DNA of 5,148 nt from Rhodoferax sp. (lineage in GTDB: Bacteria; Pseudomonadota; Gammaproteobacteria; Burkholderiales; Burkholderiaceae): assembly GCA_028292075.1 (NCBI GenBank), contig JAQGNA010000516.1:1-5148 (forward strand), given 5' to 3'. A program made the position numbers and the translations under genes. Below the pieces are notes generated by a model that was not told where the DNA came from, did no database searches, and saw only the letters and a program-made list of their open reading frames with translations. Each line of letters starts with the position of its first letter. Position 1 is the stretch's first letter. Positions 4,112-5,148 of this stretch are shown here, one piece after another.

Positions 4112-5148
4112 ATGTCTCAAGCCAAAGCCTATGCCGCCACTGCGCCCACCACACCGCTGGGGCCCTTCACCGTCGAGCGCCGCGAACCTGGCGCGCGCGA
4201 TGTCGCCATCGAGGTGCTGCACTGCGGCGTCTGCCATTCCGACCTGCACACCGCCCGCAACGAATGGGGCAACACGGTCTATCCATCGGTGCCCGGCCAT
4301 GAGATCGTCGGCCGGGTGACCGCCGTGGGCGCCGACGTCACCCGCCACCGCGTGGGCGATGTGGTCGGCGTCGGCTGCATGGTCGACAGCTGCCAGCACT
4401 GCCAGCCCTGCGCCGCCGGCCTCGAGCAATATTGCGACAACGGCTTTACCGGCACCTACAACGGCCCCGAGCAGGGCACGGGCGCCAACACCTTCGGCGG
4501 CTATTCGAGCCACATCGTGGTGCGCGAATCCTTCGTGCTGAAGATCACCCACCCCGCAGCCGACCTCGCCGCCGTCGCGCCGCTTCTGTGCGCCGGCATC
4601 ACCACCTATTCGCCGCTGCGGCAGTGGGGCGTCGCGCCCGGCCACAAGGTCGGCATCGTCGGGCTGGGCGGCCTTGGCCACATGGGCGTGAAGATCGCCG
4701 CAGCCATGGGCGCGCACGTGGTGCTGTTCACTACCTCGGCCAACAAGCGCGAGGACGCTCTGCGCCTTGGCGCACGCGAGGTGGTGGTGTCCAAAAACCC
4801 CGACGAGATGGCGGCGCATGCCGGCAGCTTCGACTTCATTTTGAACACCGTGGCCGCGCCGCACGACCTCGATGCCTTTCTGGTGCTGTTGAAGCTCGAC
4901 GGCACCATGACGCTGGTCGGGGCGCCGGCCACGCCGCATCCGTCGCCGACCGTGTTCAACTTCATCATGAAGCGCCGCCGACTGGCCGGCTCGCTGATCG
5001 GCGGCATTGCCGAGACGCAGGAGATGCTCGACTTCTGCGCTGCGCACGGCATCGTGTCGGACATCGAGACCATCCGCATGGACGAGGTGGAGACCGCCTA
5101 CGAGCGCATGCTGAAGAGCGACGTGAAGTACCGCTTCGTCGTGGACAT
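4112..5148 (+). CDS. Zinc-dependent NAD(P) alcohol dehydrogenase, CAD/YahK class (3' end outside window)
   Basis: 345 residues are visible and no stop is reached. Relatives are about 350 residues, so only a few are missing. It is a medium-chain dehydrogenase that interconverts alcohols and aldehydes in the cytoplasm. Catalytic zinc ligands: Cys41 in CGVCHSDLH (38-46), His63-Glu64 in PGHE, and Cys160 in PLLCAGITTY. Structural zinc ligands: Cys94, Cys97, Cys100 and Cys108. The Rossmann motif GLGGLGHMGVK spans 184-194. FTTSANKR (206-213), with Ser209 and Lys212/Arg213 after the second strand, is the pattern linked to NADP(H) preference in this class. An ideal AGGAG lies 5 bases before the ATG (4102-4106), which fixes the start. 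It follows the membrane-anchored protein gene by 129 bp with a hairpin and a possible promoter between them, so it is probably transcribed separately. The natural substrate is unknown; this class usually favours aldehyde reduction. Confidence 0.96.
   Translation, partial: MSQAKAYAATAPTTPLGPFTVERREPGARDVAIEVLHCGVCHSDLHTARNEWGNTVYPSVPGHEIVGRVTAVGADVTRHRVGDVVGVGCMVDSCQHCQPCAAGLEQYCDNGFTGTYNGPEQGTGANTFGGYSSHIVVRESFVLKITHPAADLAAVAPLLCAGITTYSPLRQWGVAPGHKVGIVGLGGLGHMGVKIAAAMGAHVVLFTTSANKREDALRLGAREVVVSKNPDEMAAHAGSFDFILNTVAAPHDLDAFLVLLKLDGTMTLVGAPATPHPSPTVFNFIMKRRRLAGSLIGGIAETQEMLDFCAAHGIVSDIETIRMDEVETAYERMLKSDVKYRFVVD

Noticed and set aside
4046..5047. 333-codon minus-strand open frame
   Set aside because: It is antisense to the alcohol dehydrogenase, whose zinc and Rossmann motifs are unambiguous; its His/Ala/Gly-rich product is a strand shadow.

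Overview
The window is GC-rich (roughly two thirds GC by eye) with strong G/C preference at third codon positions. A solute-binding protein of the Bug/TctC type suggests a betaproteobacterium of the order Burkholderiales (Comamonadaceae or Alcaligenaceae-like). That placement is an inference from gene content and composition; no rRNA or marker gene is present.

Layout, left to right. (1) Positions 1-384, plus strand: the C-terminal end of a secreted ExeM/NucH-type endonuclease/exonuclease/phosphatase-fold nuclease, cut by the left edge. (2) Positions 456-1878, minus strand: a probable two-gene operon, with a DIM6/NTAB-type flavin reductase (1138-1878) followed after 34 bp by a small exported protein whose core looks like a stand-alone secretin-type beta domain (456-1103). 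It converges on the nuclease gene. (3) Positions 2122-3144, minus strand: a Bug-family (TctC-like) periplasmic solute-binding protein with a Tat-like signal peptide and a GC-rich stem-loop just after its stop. (4) Positions 3145-3373: a divergent intergenic region with a reasonable sigma-70-type promoter for the Bug gene, a perfect 12-bp palindrome over its -35 element, and a C-rich/G-rich strand-asymmetric tract. (5) Positions 3374-3982, plus strand: an unrecognised membrane-anchored helical protein. (6) Positions 4112-5148, plus strand: a zinc-dependent NADP-type alcohol dehydrogenase of the cinnamyl-alcohol-dehydrogenase/YahK class, cut a few residues before its end by the right edge, preceded by a sigma-54-like -24/-12 motif.

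The genes do not form one obvious pathway. The Bug protein (uptake or sensing of a carboxylate), the flavin reductase and the alcohol/aldehyde dehydrogenase are typical scattered catabolic genes of Burkholderiales, but nothing here shows that they work on the same compound. No RNA genes, insertion sequences, CRISPR arrays, phage genes or defence genes are visible, and I see no clear new multi-gene system. The points most worth a second look are the palindrome/promoter arrangement upstream of the Bug gene, the sigma-54-like motif upstream of the dehydrogenase, the isolated secretin-like protein, the unrecognised membrane-anchored protein, and the Thr/Ala-rich N-terminal extension of the flavin reductase encoded by a GGN repeat.
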